From assembly GCA_965277435.1 (NCBI GenBank), contig OZ255821.1, positions 3,782,001-3,846,000 of the forward strand: 64,000 bases of DNA, written 5' to 3'. The DNA comes from Bog-105 sp965277435 (GTDB lineage: Bacteria; Acidobacteriota; Terriglobia; Bryobacterales; Bryobacteraceae). Position 1 is the first letter of the stretch, and each line of letters starts with the position of its first letter. This document shows positions 16,427 to 25,137 of the stretch, piece after piece. The position numbers and the translations under genes were made by a program. The notes under the pieces are model-generated. The model was not told the DNA's origin. It saw nothing but the letters and a program-made list of their open reading frames with translations, and did no database searches.

Positions 16427-17368
16427 ATGGGTGGTAACACACCCCATCAGACAATGAAAGCAGTAGTTGTCAACGAGTACGGCGGTCCCGAAGTACTGAA
16501 GTTCGACGAAATGCCTAATCCTATTCCAGGGCCAGGCGAGGTACTAGTGCGAATGAGCGCCACCAGCTTCAATCCTTTCGATTTGAAGCGCCGATCTGGA
16601 GTAGTGAAGGATTACGCTCCCATCCAATTCCCGGGTATCCTGGGAGTAGATCTCTCTGGAACGATCGTAGAACTAGGAGAGGGCGTTACTGAGTTTGTGG
16701 TCGGCGACGATGTCTTCGGTATGGCAGATCGGACCTACGCTGAACTATGTGCCGTCAAAGCGTCCAGCATCGCCAAAATTCCAGAAGGTGTGGACCGCAT
16801 CGGAGCTGCTGCCTTGCCGCTGGTCACCACAACTGGTAATCAACTAATCTCGGTCGGGACCGAGATTAAAGCCGGTCAGACAGTGCTTGTCACTGGGGCC
16901 TTGGGCAATGTGGGCCGCTCAGCTGTGTTCACGGCCAACGACATCGGCGCGGTTGTGATTGCTGGTGTTCTTAGGCATCAGATTGAGCAGGCAAAGGACC
17001 TTGGAGTGGATCGGGTGATAGCAACAGACGATGCCGACGCTATTGCCAATCTGCCGGCGCTTGACGCTGTTGCGGATACCGTGAACGGCAAAACGGCCGA
17101 AGAACTAATCGCAAAAATCAAGCCCGGCGGCGTGTTCGCCACTGTAGTGGCACCTCCCCAAAATGCGAAAAGTTATCCGGAGGTAAAAGTGGTGCCTGTA
17201 TCTGCGCAGCCGAATCCCGAAACCCTCCTCTACATGACACAAGCAGTAATAAACGGCAAGCTGACCATTCCGGTCGGCCGAAGATTCCCTTTACACGAAG
17301 CCGCTCAGGTACATGCAGAAGCAGGAAAGATCCCCGGCAAAGTGTTGCTGGTTCCGGGTCAACTCTAA
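16427..17368 (+). CDS. MDR family NADP-dependent quinone oxidoreductase (zinc-free alcohol dehydrogenase-like)
   Basis: The 313-residue protein has the medium-chain reductase layout. The N-terminal GroES-like domain begins MKAVVVNEYGGPEVLKF, with GVDLSGTIVELGEGV near 85. A Rossmann domain follows, with VTGALGNVGRSAVFTA near 165. Catalytic zinc ligands are absent, as in quinone reductases. These enzymes reduce quinones or enones with NADPH. The ATG at 16427 lies very close to GAGGAGG; the ATG at 16454 (MKAVVV) is an alternative start and matches the family N-terminus better. A perfect operator-like palindrome sits in the promoter, suggesting induction by a redox or phenolic signal. Confidence 0.88.
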   Translation: MGGNTPHQTMKAVVVNEYGGPEVLKFDEMPNPIPGPGEVLVRMSATSFNPFDLKRRSGVVKDYAPIQFPGILGVDLSGTIVELGEGVTEFVVGDDVFGMADRTYAELCAVKASSIAKIPEGVDRIGAAALPLVTTTGNQLISVGTEIKAGQTVLVTGALGNVGRSAVFTANDIGAVVIAGVLRHQIEQAKDLGVDRVIATDDADAIANLPALDAVADTVNGKTAEELIAKIKPGGVFATVVAPPQNAKSYPEVKVVPVSAQPNPETLLYMTQAVINGKLTIPVGRRFPLHEAAQVHAEAGKIPGKVLLVPGQL

Positions 17369-17528
17369 GACAAACCACGATATCGCTTACAACAGCATCG
17401 CGAAGTTGCCAGCAGGTGCGCATCCATTGCGGGAATGAGTTGTGACAGGGTGGAATCGTTAATATCCATTTCATGCACTTTCTGAATCGTTATTCTGCCT
17501 AGTCTGAACATCTGTGAAACCATTTGAC

Positions 17529-18968
17529 CTAAAATCGATATGTCATCCCCAAATTTACGAAGACGATGTTGTGGGAAAGTAGTGATTGCTGCAGGAAGGT
17601 ACCTGTCAGGAGCACCGCGGGATTTGCGACGAGGGTAACATGCGATGTGAGTGCCCAACGAACTTCTAAACTGACCTGATTACCAATGAAGCGGGATTGC
17701 GCCGGTGACCCGCTTGCCAGCAGAGAGCCTCCGTACCCATACAATCCATCATGCACGTTCTGACGCCAGAACCACACGCCATCAAGCGACGCAGTAACAT
17801 TCTGCTTCGGATGGTAGAAAAGAACGGGATGCAAATCATAGATGTTGGAGGGCGAGATCAGCGCAAACTTCGGCGCGAAGTAAGCACCTCTCGGAAATAG
17901 CGGATTGAATGTATTGAGAGTGCGATCTGCGGGATTCCCGTCGCCACTCGCAGCATCCGCGCGAAGCGCCAAACGAATCTGTAAAGGTGTTCTCCAGGTA
18001 TAGCCTGTGTCTGTTGCTATCGTCCAGGCCCGGATACCGGCGCCCGCAAAGCTTCCGCTCTGGTAGATAGCTTCCCAGTTGTAGTCGACTCCGGGTGTTG
18101 GAAGCGCTTCCGGTGGACGGTTGAATAGTCGAAAGCCAAATGAATTTCTGCTTTCAGGACCGACGCCCGAGACGTACACAGCCCGCTTGGTGTTTAGCCC
18201 GATATAGTACAAGTCTATTTTCGTGCTGTGTCGGGGTAGAGGAGCTGTGACATAGACTCCGTAAAACGATTGGCGGAAATTTGGAGAATCGTCAAAAAAA
18301 CCGGGATTGAGTTGTACGGGCTTAGCCGCAAACAAGTTTGCTTCCCATCCCTCTTTCTTCCAGATTAGGCGCGCACCGTCGAAGCTGAACTTAACATTCA
18401 CGCCCTCATTGTTGTCCACGAGGCGCCCAGTTCCAAGAGTTATCTCCTGACGTCCGATGCGTAGAAGAGTACCGTCTTTCTGGTTCAGGTCGGAGCTAAA
18501 CTCGGCGAAGACCTGATGAAATGCTCCGCGATCGCGATCGATTCCCGGACGTGGCCCCCCGTTCCGACCGAAAACGTCGTCAAATTGGAGTTCGGAGAAG
18601 ATTCGAAGGCGCTTGCCTAGATGCCAGTCCAGATGTGGCAGAAGTCGCTGTAGATAGTAACCCTGCAGGTCCTGCGGTCCCCTCCCAAAAAAAGTGCTAT
18701 CGGTTCGCTCATATTCAGCACGAAATTCACCGCCTAGTGAAAGGTAAAAGTTCTCGCTGTGACCAAGGGGAATGTACTTAAGCGGATCAAGCCAGTCTGT
18801 GCGCTTGAACGGATCCTGTAAGAAAAGCCAGTTTTGCTCTTGCGGGTTAGGCGATAAGATCGGGCGTTCCGCAGCCGGGGGAGGTCCGGGTGGCCGTGGA
18901 TCGGGAGTTTGCGCGTTAAGAAGACAAACAACAAATGGAAATGCGAATCTGGCACCGATTTTCCTCAT
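17529..18968 (-). CDS. Alginate-export (AlgE-like) family outer-membrane porin
   Basis: The protein has 479 residues from the ATG at 18968; the frame runs back to 18998. The signal peptide is about 1-20, followed by a Pro-rich linker (PDPRPPGPPPAAERP) and a beta-barrel with alternating strands ending in an aromatic residue (VNLGMTYRF). Motifs such as LGGEFRAEYERTD, RIFSELQFDD and LLRIGRQEITLGTGRLVD are typical of the Alginate_exp domain. In non-alginate producers such porins serve uptake or export of small organic molecules. It is the last gene of the ALDH, amidohydrolase, PQQ-protein run, so it may let an aromatic or sugar acid through the outer membrane. Confidence 0.87.
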   Translation of the reverse strand: MRKIGARFAFPFVVCLLNAQTPDPRPPGPPPAAERPILSPNPQEQNWLFLQDPFKRTDWLDPLKYIPLGHSENFYLSLGGEFRAEYERTDSTFFGRGPQDLQGYYLQRLLPHLDWHLGKRLRIFSELQFDDVFGRNGGPRPGIDRDRGAFHQVFAEFSSDLNQKDGTLLRIGRQEITLGTGRLVDNNEGVNVKFSFDGARLIWKKEGWEANLFAAKPVQLNPGFFDDSPNFRQSFYGVYVTAPLPRHSTKIDLYYIGLNTKRAVYVSGVGPESRNSFGFRLFNRPPEALPTPGVDYNWEAIYQSGSFAGAGIRAWTIATDTGYTWRTPLQIRLALRADAASGDGNPADRTLNTFNPLFPRGAYFAPKFALISPSNIYDLHPVLFYHPKQNVTASLDGVWFWRQNVHDGLYGYGGSLLASGSPAQSRFIGNQVSLEVRWALTSHVTLVANPAVLLTGTFLQQSLLSHNIVFVNLGMTYRF

Positions 18969-19077
18969 GTGGACATCCAGAGCAAGACGGCGCAACACTT
19001 GATCCGAAACTGCTCTTTGGTCCGCAACATAAATTCAATCCCGCACGAATTCGTGGGTTTATCGCCAACGTAACCGG

Positions 19078-20694
19078 CTACTCAAGACCGAGAATATAGA
19101 CGCGGGCTGTGACCTTGGCTGTCGGCCAAATCTTCGACGTTAGGCCCGTAGATGCTGCGATCTTCTGACCCGAACCGGAATCGTAGGTGATAACACCGCC
19201 CGCTACGGCCCCGCCAAGATTGCTCGACCAGAGCTTCGCACCCGTGTCGGAGTCGAGTGCGTACAGATTGCCGCCCATGTCCCCGAAAACAACGATGCCG
19301 CCCGAAGAGGGTGTAACGCCGCTCATGACAGGAAACGGCGCCCTAAAACGCCAACGCTGTTTTCCCGAAATAGCATCGACTGAAGTTAGCCAACCCGCCC
19401 ATTTTGAGGGGTCATCTTGCTTGCCGAAACCATCGGCGGAGGACCCGGTCCATGGCTGTGATGCAGCGACTGTGGTGACTTGGGAAGCGGGATCAATGTG
19501 AATGGTCGAGCACCAATCCACTTGGCCACTCAGCACGGCATCGTGCAGAGAGTCATATGCCGGACCATTCCATTCCGCTCCACCCTGCGTTCCCGGGCAA
19601 AAGCGAACGCCGGCTGATGTCAGTGGCGTTTGAGTGTTGGACATAGTTGTCATTGGCAGCCGGTACAACCGTTTCCCTTCCGTGCGTTCGAATCCATAGA
19701 GGTATCCATCTTTCGGCGAAATCGCGAAGAGCTGCTTTCCACTTCTTGACGTGAATAGAGTGGGCGGGGAGGAAACATCCCAATCGTGGTAATCGCGCGG
19801 AACTAGTTGAAAGTTGGTTCGATACGCTCCGGTGCGCGCATCAAGCACGACAAGTGAGCCGGTGAATAAGTTGTCTCCTGGCCGCATGTCCGGCTTGAAG
19901 TCCGGAGCCGGATTTCCTCCCGGAACATATAGCAGTCCCGTGGCTGTATCTAGTGAATAGGAAGTCCACGTCCCGCCCCCCGTAATCGCCGTGTTTACCT
20001 TTCCCGGCGCTCCAGGCCAGTTCTTGGAAGCCGAGAGCGGATTGGTAGAAGCGGATGGGCCGTAGGTGGGATCGGTTGCAGATTTAGGAACCATATAGAA
20101 TTCCCAGACCACCTCGCCCGTGGCCGCCGCCAAAGCGTACATTCTGCCCTTCACGCCACGGTTGTCACCTCCTGCTGTCCCGATGAAGACAAGACTCTGC
20201 CATGCGATCGGACAGGCGGGGATTGACTCGCCCGCATCTGCATTAGCAATCACTCGATCCCACAAGCGCTTGCCCGATTTTGCATCGTAAGAGTAAGCAT
20301 GACCGTTAGCAGCGCCTCGGAAGACTCGCCCGTCTGAATAGGCAACCCCACGCTGTGCTCCCAAAAAGCTGTCTTTGAAATCTTCGTGAGCCCGCCAGTT
20401 TTCCTTACAAGTATTGGGATCTAACGAGAACGTGTCATGCTCTGTGGTCGCGTAAAGTGCGCCATTAATCTCCACCAGTCCAGACTGAAAGGCCGTGATC
20501 TGGCCGGTGTCGTAACTACAAACCACTTTCAAGCGGGACGCTGTTCTAGTATTTATCGCGTCTAAAGGCACGAAACGCTCAGATGTCAACGTTCGGTTAT
20601 AGCTCGGCCATTCTACCGGACTTTGCGCTCGCGCTCCGACTGAAAGCGCCAATGCTGCTGTCAAAATATGGACACTTACGAAGATTCTTGTCAT
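19078..20694 (-). CDS. PQQ-type beta-propeller dehydrogenase (alcohol / polyvinyl-alcohol dehydrogenase-like)
   Basis: The protein has 538 residues from the ATG at 20694; the frame extends to a TTG at 20727. The signal peptide is about 1-24 (ends ARAQS). It resembles the eight-bladed quinoprotein alcohol dehydrogenase fold. WPSYNRTLTSERF opens the first blade. YDAKSGKRLWDR, AATGEVVWEF, TGLLYVPGGNPAPDF, VPRDYHDWDVSSPP and SGKQRWRF are blade or cofactor-pocket motifs. HDWD contains the likely catalytic Asp. The vicinal Cys pair of methanol dehydrogenase and a haem c motif are not seen, so electrons must leave through a separate carrier. Expected role: periplasmic oxidation of an alcohol to an aldehyde. 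Confidence 0.82.
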   Translation of the reverse strand: MTRIFVSVHILTAALALSVGARAQSPVEWPSYNRTLTSERFVPLDAINTRTASRLKVVCSYDTGQITAFQSGLVEINGALYATTEHDTFSLDPNTCKENWRAHEDFKDSFLGAQRGVAYSDGRVFRGAANGHAYSYDAKSGKRLWDRVIANADAGESIPACPIAWQSLVFIGTAGGDNRGVKGRMYALAAATGEVVWEFYMVPKSATDPTYGPSASTNPLSASKNWPGAPGKVNTAITGGGTWTSYSLDTATGLLYVPGGNPAPDFKPDMRPGDNLFTGSLVVLDARTGAYRTNFQLVPRDYHDWDVSSPPTLFTSRSGKQLFAISPKDGYLYGFERTEGKRLYRLPMTTMSNTQTPLTSAGVRFCPGTQGGAEWNGPAYDSLHDAVLSGQVDWCSTIHIDPASQVTTVAASQPWTGSSADGFGKQDDPSKWAGWLTSVDAISGKQRWRFRAPFPVMSGVTPSSGGIVVFGDMGGNLYALDSDTGAKLWSSNLGGAVAGGVITYDSGSGQKIAASTGLTSKIWPTAKVTARVYILGLE

Positions 20695-20808
20695 TGCTTC
20701 TTTGCTAATCAGTTTTATTCGTTGCAATGCGGCCTTCTGTTGGCACCAGTTGCTTCCTTCACGGCTGATTCAACCGAACGAATCAATTGGCAGCGATGTT
20801 GGCCGACT

Positions 20809-21843
20809 CTAAGACGCAAACCCAGCCACGGCAGAATCCGAAAGTGAACCGAGTCCAAGTCCAAAAAGCTGGTCCGCGTTATCCCGTCCCACTCTCCGCT
20901 TCAGTTCATTCGAGATCTGTAGATCGTCGAACCAGCGGCCGCCGGCATCCATCTGTTCGTACGGATAATCGACCGAAAATAGAACCTTCTCTGGGCCTAG
21001 CTGCTCAACAACTTCGAGAAATGGTTTCGTGTGATGGTGCCCACTAGTCGTAACCCAGAAGTTCGAGCTGAAGTAGTAGCTCACGCGGCGCTTCGCCTTT
21101 GTTCCACGCTCGCCATCGCGCTGTTCGTCCAACCGGTGTTGAAGGCGAGGCAATACGTAGGGCAGGCCCTCGCCCAAATGCCCAAGTATTATTCTGAGGT
21201 TTGGAAATTCGTCAAAGAGGCCGCTCAGCATGAGCCGTATGGCATGACTTGCCGTCTCGTAGGTGAATGCCCAGGCCGATCCAACCAGTTCGGGATAGCC
21301 CTCAACCGAGCGCGTTTGGCTAGGCAGCGGCTCTCTGGGATGCAGATAAACAGGAACGTTCAGCTTCGAAACCTTCTCCCAAAATGGCCAGACTGCCTTT
21401 GCGTCGAGATATTGCACACTTTCGCCTGGTCCCACATTCGAATATCCGTTTATCAGTGCACCTTTTAGCCCCAACTTCTGTACCGCCCGGTCCAGTTCTT
21501 GGGCAGCCAACTGCGGATTTTGCAAGGGCACGGCAGCAAAGGCTTGGAAGCGGCCTGGATGTTCTTTTATAAACGAAGCTGCGTAATCGTTTGACGATTG
21601 CGCTAGTTCAGCCGCCTCCTTCGGATCGACAACCGATTGCACGCCGGGCGATGTAAGTGACATGATGGAGAGCTCAATGCCGGCTCGATCCATTTCGCGC
21701 AGACATAATTCAGGATCGAGTAACCGACGTTCGACATCCCGACCGTAGGCTTCGCCGTTTCGGCTTTCTTCCCCTTTCGAATCCCAATACTTGTTGTTGA
21801 GCTCTGTCGAGAAGTGTTCTTCCAGTGCAATTTTGCCGTCCAT
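20809..21843 (-). CDS. Amidohydrolase family, gamma-resorcylate-decarboxylase-like
   Basis: The 344-residue protein follows the non-oxidative aromatic decarboxylase branch of amidohydrolase_2. The N-terminal GKIALEEHF provides the metal ligands Glu8 and His10. YLHPREPLP supplies His168, GHLGEGLPY His222, and SVDYPYE Asp292, matching the metal-binding set of gamma-resorcylate and 2,3-dihydroxybenzoate decarboxylases. Such enzymes remove or add CO2 on hydroxylated benzoates with a divalent metal. It starts 9 bp after the ALDH stop, so the two are co-translated. The C-terminal extension GLGSLSDSAVAGFAS is unusual. The substrate is inferred to be an aromatic acid. Confidence 0.88.
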   Translation of the reverse strand: MDGKIALEEHFSTELNNKYWDSKGEESRNGEAYGRDVERRLLDPELCLREMDRAGIELSIMSLTSPGVQSVVDPKEAAELAQSSNDYAASFIKEHPGRFQAFAAVPLQNPQLAAQELDRAVQKLGLKGALINGYSNVGPGESVQYLDAKAVWPFWEKVSKLNVPVYLHPREPLPSQTRSVEGYPELVGSAWAFTYETASHAIRLMLSGLFDEFPNLRIILGHLGEGLPYVLPRLQHRLDEQRDGERGTKAKRRVSYYFSSNFWVTTSGHHHTKPFLEVVEQLGPEKVLFSVDYPYEQMDAGGRWFDDLQISNELKRRVGRDNADQLFGLGLGSLSDSAVAGFAS

Positions 21844-21852
21844 TACCTTTTC

Positions 21853-23367
21853 CTATGCCTCCTTCGCGAATCCCGCGATTGTCCCTGAGTTGAATGCAAT
21901 GTGTTTGTACTCTAAGAACTCGTCTATCGCCGTCCATCCGTTCAGCCGTCCATTGCCGCTCTCCTTAAATCCGCCCTCCTCGAATTCATCCCAAACAACG
22001 GCCCAGTCATTGATCCAAATTGTCCCTGCATCAATTTCCCTAGCCACACGTAGCGGTCGGTTCACATCCTGCGTCCAAATGCTGGCAGACAGGCCATATT
22101 TGCTGTCATTCGCAAGCTTCACGGCCTCAGCTTCGGTGTCGAAGACCAACATGGTCAGAACCGGGCCGAACACCTCTTCCTGCATGATCGTCATCTTCGG
22201 ATCGCTCACTTCGAGCAGCGTGGGGCGATAAAACGCACCGGCAGCCAACGGACCGTCCGTAATCGGACCGCCTCGTAACAGCACTTTTGCGCCCGCCGCG
22301 ATTGCCTCCTCTACCATCTTGTTCACGCGGTCTACGTTCGGCTTATCGATGAGTGGTCCCATGTCGCTGGAAGGATCGGATGCCGGTCCTGGCTTGACTT
22401 GCTCCAATCGATTAGTGATTAGGGCGCGAAATCGATCAGCTACTCCCCGCTGTACCAGAAGGCGCGAGCCTGTCATGCAGAACTGGCCGGCAAAGGTTGT
22501 CAACGCCTTCTCTACTTTTGGTGCAGCAGCCTCTAGATCGGCATCGTCGAAGATGATCATGGGCGTTTTGCCGCCAAGTTCGGTCTGAAACAACTTCAGG
22601 CTTGGAGCTCCTGCAGCAGAGATCGTCTTGGCGGTTCTCGTGCTCCCTGTAAAGCTGATGACGCGAACATCCTTCGACTCGACCAACAAAGCCGAGCCGC
22701 TGCTGCCGCCTTCGCTAAATACGTTGATGACGCCTTTAGGCAAGTCAGCGGCTTCAGACAGTACCTGGCTGAAGAGGAAGTTCGTCTGCGCCGTGTTGCC
22801 GGGCAGTTTGATAACAGTGGTGGTACCTGCCGCGAGAGCAGGCGCCAAGGAGCGTACAGTCAGCACCAGCGGCGAGTTAAACGGTGCAATGACTCCGGCC
22901 ACGCCGATAGCGGACCGCGTCACGAACGACAAGTGTCCCGGCTCGACTTCCGACGCCCGGCCATAATTTGTTAGTACAGTTGCGGCCCAGTAACGAAACT
23001 TGCTGGGAATCATGTCAACTTCAAAAGCCGCTTCGGGCTTCACCTTTCCGTTTTCAAGGGATAGGATCTCGATAAGATCTTTGCGCCGGGCTTCGAATCG
23101 ATCTGCAATCTGGTTCAGAACCTTCGAGCGAAGCTTGCGATTATCTTTCCAGTCTGTCGATGCAAACGCCTTGACTGCGGCTTGAATTGCAGCTTCGGCG
23201 TCGGCGTGACTGGCATCCGCGTAAGTCCCAATCTCCTGGCTCGTAGCAGGATCGAAACTCTTTCCGCGTTGGACGGAATCCATCCACTCTCCGTCGATCC
23301 AGTTCATGGCTGTTCGTGTGCCGCTGGAGGCGACCGTAACGGAATTTTTGACGAGCGTTTTTGCCAT
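21853..23367 (-). CDS. Aldehyde dehydrogenase (aromatic/salicylaldehyde-vanillin type)
   Basis: The protein has 504 residues from the ATG at 23367, which has GAGGAC about 9 bp upstream; the frame runs to a TTG at 23382. It has the full ALDH set: cofactor loop FTGST at 239-243, general-base Glu263 in TELGGKTP and catalytic Cys297 in GQFCMTG. NAD(P)-dependent ALDHs oxidise aldehydes to acids. It heads the operon with the decarboxylase-like amidohydrolase, PQQ dehydrogenase and porin, which suggests an aromatic aldehyde. Two tandem CTTGAcgTCAAG-type operators lie 19-45 bp upstream of the start. Confidence 0.93.
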   Translation of the reverse strand: MAKTLVKNSVTVASSGTRTAMNWIDGEWMDSVQRGKSFDPATSQEIGTYADASHADAEAAIQAAVKAFASTDWKDNRKLRSKVLNQIADRFEARRKDLIEILSLENGKVKPEAAFEVDMIPSKFRYWAATVLTNYGRASEVEPGHLSFVTRSAIGVAGVIAPFNSPLVLTVRSLAPALAAGTTTVIKLPGNTAQTNFLFSQVLSEAADLPKGVINVFSEGGSSGSALLVESKDVRVISFTGSTRTAKTISAAGAPSLKLFQTELGGKTPMIIFDDADLEAAAPKVEKALTTFAGQFCMTGSRLLVQRGVADRFRALITNRLEQVKPGPASDPSSDMGPLIDKPNVDRVNKMVEEAIAAGAKVLLRGGPITDGPLAAGAFYRPTLLEVSDPKMTIMQEEVFGPVLTMLVFDTEAEAVKLANDSKYGLSASIWTQDVNRPLRVAREIDAGTIWINDWAVVWDEFEEGGFKESGNGRLNGWTAIDEFLEYKHIAFNSGTIAGFAKEA

Positions 23368-23385
23368 TGTGAGTGTCCTCAACCC

Positions 23386-23412
23386 CTCGATATCAAGACT
23401 CTAGATGTCAAG
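23386..23412. promoter_or_regulatory. Tandem operator-like palindromes
   Basis: CTCGATATCAAG (23386-23397) and CTAGATGTCAAG (23401-23412) lie just upstream of the ALDH start on the opposite strand. Their starts are 15 bp apart, the same spacing as the pair at 1447 and 1462. Placement close to the start suits repression of the aromatic operon. Confidence 0.6.
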
Positions 23413-23509
23413 ACTATGTGTATCACAGACGCTCTGACGGTTTCAGCGACTTGGTGCATCTTGGCTTATACGCAGACTGGGGCCGTAAATGAGGCAATCT
23501 GGCGCTTTT

Positions 23510-23899
23510 TTAGTCTGTGTCGTCCATCCCGTGCAAGAGAGACAACCACTGGTCGGGAACTCGCCCTGCCGGTCCAGGAGCGGGTTGGTCGTCTGGGTGA
23601 GCCTTCGGCGCTGGCAGCCCCATGCCTTTTACTATTTTTCGTCTTTCATAATCAAAAAACCAGTTCTGATGTGGTTCAAAGCTTCTCACGATTGGGTGCC
23701 CTGCCGACGCCGCATGTTTGGAGGCGTGTTGATTCGGAGAAGTATCGCAGCACCCAATGTAACCACATTCAGCACATCGTCGAAGATGAAGCCACCAACT
23801 CCCTGCGGCTAAGCACTCCATACAACCGGTTCCACTCGGTTTCGACGCAGGATTGATGCCTCTTCGGAATGCGCTTCGTGAGTTTCTGATGGCTTTCAT
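23510..23899 (-). CDS. UBP-type zinc-finger domain protein (second copy)
   Basis: The 129-residue protein is a paralogue of the one at 1794-2159. They share the ASKPSGTGC start, WWLHLRRCAECG, GCCD-x-SP-x-QHASKHA and the C-terminal PAPGPAG-x-VP. The zinc-finger Cys and His ligands are all kept. The ATG at 23899 follows AAAGGG with almost no spacing, so initiation may be weak. It is divergent from the pirin gene, and the operator-like site at 24175-24186 lies between them. Both copies therefore sit beside the same motif. No function is known for the stand-alone bacterial finger. Confidence 0.82.
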   Translation of the reverse strand: MKAIRNSRSAFRRGINPASKPSGTGCMECLAAGSWWLHLRRCAECGYIGCCDTSPNQHASKHAASAGHPIVRSFEPHQNWFFDYERRKIVKGMGLPAPKAHPDDQPAPGPAGRVPDQWLSLLHGMDDTD

Positions 23900-24228
23900 C
23901 CCTTTTTAAGTGTTTGGGGAAAAGATCAAGTTCGGAAGCCTCAATTGGTGTTGTTCCCAGGCAGTCATTTCGAAGGGGGAGGGGGACATCCAAAAGGAGG
24001 TAGATTTCAGAATCTCTGAAAGCGCAGAACTCATTCTGTATTGAAGGCGCATAGCCTTGCACTGGTATGACCTACCCGGGAAACTCGCCAATGACCCGCT
24101 CTTGCTATGTTTCTGTCATCCAGCCGTTCTGCTTCATTTACGCGGTGCATCCTTTCGCGTCAAACCGCATCTACCTTGATGTCAAGCAATCGTTTGTTTG
24201 ACAGAGAAGCAAACGGTCGGAGAAATAA
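23900..24228. other. Divergent promoter region between UBP-finger and pirin genes
   Basis: No gene is seen in these 329 bases. The only clear element is the CTTGATGTCAAG palindrome at 24175-24186, 42 bp before the pirin start. Confidence 0.5.
24175..24186. promoter_or_regulatory. Operator-like palindrome CTTGATGTCAAG
   Basis: This matches CTTGACGTCAAG at 11 of 12 positions. It lies 42 bp upstream of the pirin start and is also in the upstream region of the divergent UBP zinc-finger gene. Probably the same repressor family as at 16400 and 23386. Confidence 0.6.
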
Positions 24229-25128
24229 ATGTCGCTACGCCCTGTTAGACAGATCATTGAGGCCAAACCCACGATCGAAGGAGCTGGAGTTCGCCTTCAG
24301 CGCGCGTTTGGGTTTGGCAAAACGAAGGAATTTGACCCTTTTCTGTTATTGGACGACTTTCGGAATGATCGCCCGGAAGACTATAAAGCCGGGTTCCCTT
24401 GGCATCCGCATCGCGGGATCGAGACGATTACCTACGTGCTCGCGGGCTCAGTCGAGCATGGAGACAGCTTAGGAAATAGAGGCAAGATGACCGCTGGAGA
24501 CGTACAGTGGATGACAGCCGGCAGGGGAATACTGCACCAGGAGATGCCGAAAGGAGACTCGCAAGGCAGAATGCATGGGTTTCAGCTCTGGGCGAACCTC
24601 CCCTCCTCGCAAAAGATGACCAGTCCGCGTTATCAAGATATTCCGTCGAGTGCCATTCCCGAAGTTACTGATGACGATGGCACCCACGTACGCGTGATCT
24701 CTGGTGACTTCTGGGGCAAGAGGGGCCCGGTGGAAGGCGTGGCGTCCGATCCGAGTTATGTCGACGTTACCGTTCTGGCTGGCAAACGGAAGCGCCTGAA
24801 AGTTGAAACCACAAGGAATGCCTTTGCTTACATCTTCGCTGGCTCCGGCACGTTTCGCGATGCCTCAAGTCCACAAGCTGTTCTAACGGAGCAGGCGGCC
24901 CAAGAGAACTCTGAACCTGTGTATGACGTCAAAAATCATTCTCTAGTGCTATTTGATCGTGGAGATGAAGTCACCGTGCAGGCGGGACCAGAAGGCATCC
25001 GATTCTTGCTGGTATCCGGCCAGCCGATTGAAGAGCCTGTAGCGTGGTACGGCCCGATTGTCATGAACACACAAGAGGAGTTGAGAGAAGCAATGGCTGA
25101 CCTGGAACATGGCACATTCATTCAGTGA
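24229..25128 (+). CDS. Pirin family protein
   Basis: The 299-residue bicupin protein has the pirin metal-site motif HPHRGIETITYVLAG (about 64-78) with a further His/Glu in GRGILHQEMP (about 102-111). The C-terminal cupin domain contains AFAYIFAGSGTF. Several bacterial pirins act as quercetin 2,3-dioxygenases or redox-sensing metal proteins. The ATG at 24229 follows GGAGAAATAA. WrbA begins 9 bp after the stop, so the pair forms an operon. An operator-like palindrome is present in the promoter, placing it in the same putative regulon as the ALDH operon and the quinone reductase. Confidence 0.92.
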   Translation: MSLRPVRQIIEAKPTIEGAGVRLQRAFGFGKTKEFDPFLLLDDFRNDRPEDYKAGFPWHPHRGIETITYVLAGSVEHGDSLGNRGKMTAGDVQWMTAGRGILHQEMPKGDSQGRMHGFQLWANLPSSQKMTSPRYQDIPSSAIPEVTDDDGTHVRVISGDFWGKRGPVEGVASDPSYVDVTVLAGKRKRLKVETTRNAFAYIFAGSGTFRDASSPQAVLTEQAAQENSEPVYDVKNHSLVLFDRGDEVTVQAGPEGIRFLLVSGQPIEEPVAWYGPIVMNTQEELREAMADLEHGTFIQ

Positions 25129-25137
25129 GAAACTCCG

